From Crambe crambe (taxonomy: Eukaryota > Porifera > Demospongiae > Poecilosclerida > Crambeidae): a stretch of DNA of 64,000 nucleotides. The stretch lies in the NCBI GenBank assembly GCA_963924555.1, contig OZ004593.1, positions 1,054,001 to 1,118,000 on the forward strand, written 5' to 3'. Position 1 is the first letter of the stretch, and each line of letters opens with the position of its first letter. The notes below the pieces were generated by a model. The model saw nothing but the letters and a program-made list of their open reading frames with translations, was not told the DNA's origin and did no database searches. Of the stretch, positions 63,721-64,000 are shown in pieces. A program made the translations under genes and the position numbers.

Positions 63721-64000
63721 GCATAGGTAACAATTCCAGTAATAGCGACATACCAGCACTACTCAACTACTTGTTGGCTGGATATATAAAACAAAGATGA
63801 ATTCCATTTTCTTCCTTCATCCCTACCCATGTTTGTACTTTTTTGAGCAATTGTCATCCCTACACTTCATATCAATGTTTCCCCTCACTTGTAATAATAT
63901 TGAAATCATCAATTGATCAGTTTATTTCCATTGTTGATGTTTGAATTAATTTTATAATACAATTGGACCCACAAGGCAATTACAAGTAATTGATTGCTCT
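63721..64000. other. Right window edge, no feature
   Basis: AT-rich DNA; no exon, repeat or RNA gene recognised. Confidence 0.3.

Overview
The window is animal nuclear DNA. Genes are split by many short introns with GT-AG borders, one gene is a VPS13-type bridge lipid-transfer protein with about 90 exons, and another is a mitochondrial-type cytochrome P450. The AT-rich sequence, compact genes, many simple repeats and abundant miniature transposons fit an early-branching metazoan. A demosponge is my best guess, but that is inference: no sequence here fixes the species. All exon borders were read by eye from splice consensus, reading phase and family resemblance, and may be off by a few bases.

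Layout. (1) 65-4257, minus: a serine carboxypeptidase of family S28 (lysosomal Pro-X carboxypeptidase / dipeptidyl peptidase 2 type), its last exon lost beyond the left edge. (2) 4499-18.8 kb: three small single-pass membrane proteins with cytoplasmic PPxY motifs, one on plus (4499-7906) and two related genes on minus (11142-13127 and 13566-17375). A 2.2-kb degenerate DNA transposon (8157-10381) lies between the first and second. (3) 19019-51571, plus: VPS13, about 3,800 codons, with introns full of fold-back elements, minisatellites and CT microsatellites. (4) 51855-54029, minus: a mitochondrial P450, convergent with VPS13. (5) 54133-56591: a complete hAT-type transposon with an uninterrupted transposase frame, inserted about 100 bp upstream of the P450 start. 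(6) 57061-58818, plus: an intronless 585-residue multi-pass membrane protein with a Cys-rich N-terminal ectodomain. (7) 58.9-64 kb: a decayed transposase fragment, then a nested block of long direct repeats and two minisatellites, with no gene I can support.

How the parts may relate. The carboxypeptidase and first PPxY gene share a 241-bp divergent promoter with a CRE palindrome and a CACGTGAC E-box of the kind bound by TFE/MITF factors at lysosomal genes. VPS13 and the third PPxY gene share another divergent promoter. The PPxY proteins resemble the WBP1/VOPP1 type of endolysosomal adaptor, so 0-51 kb may be enriched in lysosome and membrane-contact genes; this is inference.

The most striking non-genic signals are: an intact hAT element with GGTGCCA subterminal repeats; at least eight short inverted-repeat or repeated families, most in introns; CT microsatellites placed against 3' splice sites on the coding strand; and a 41-bp intronic satellite that alternates as an 82-bp higher-order repeat.
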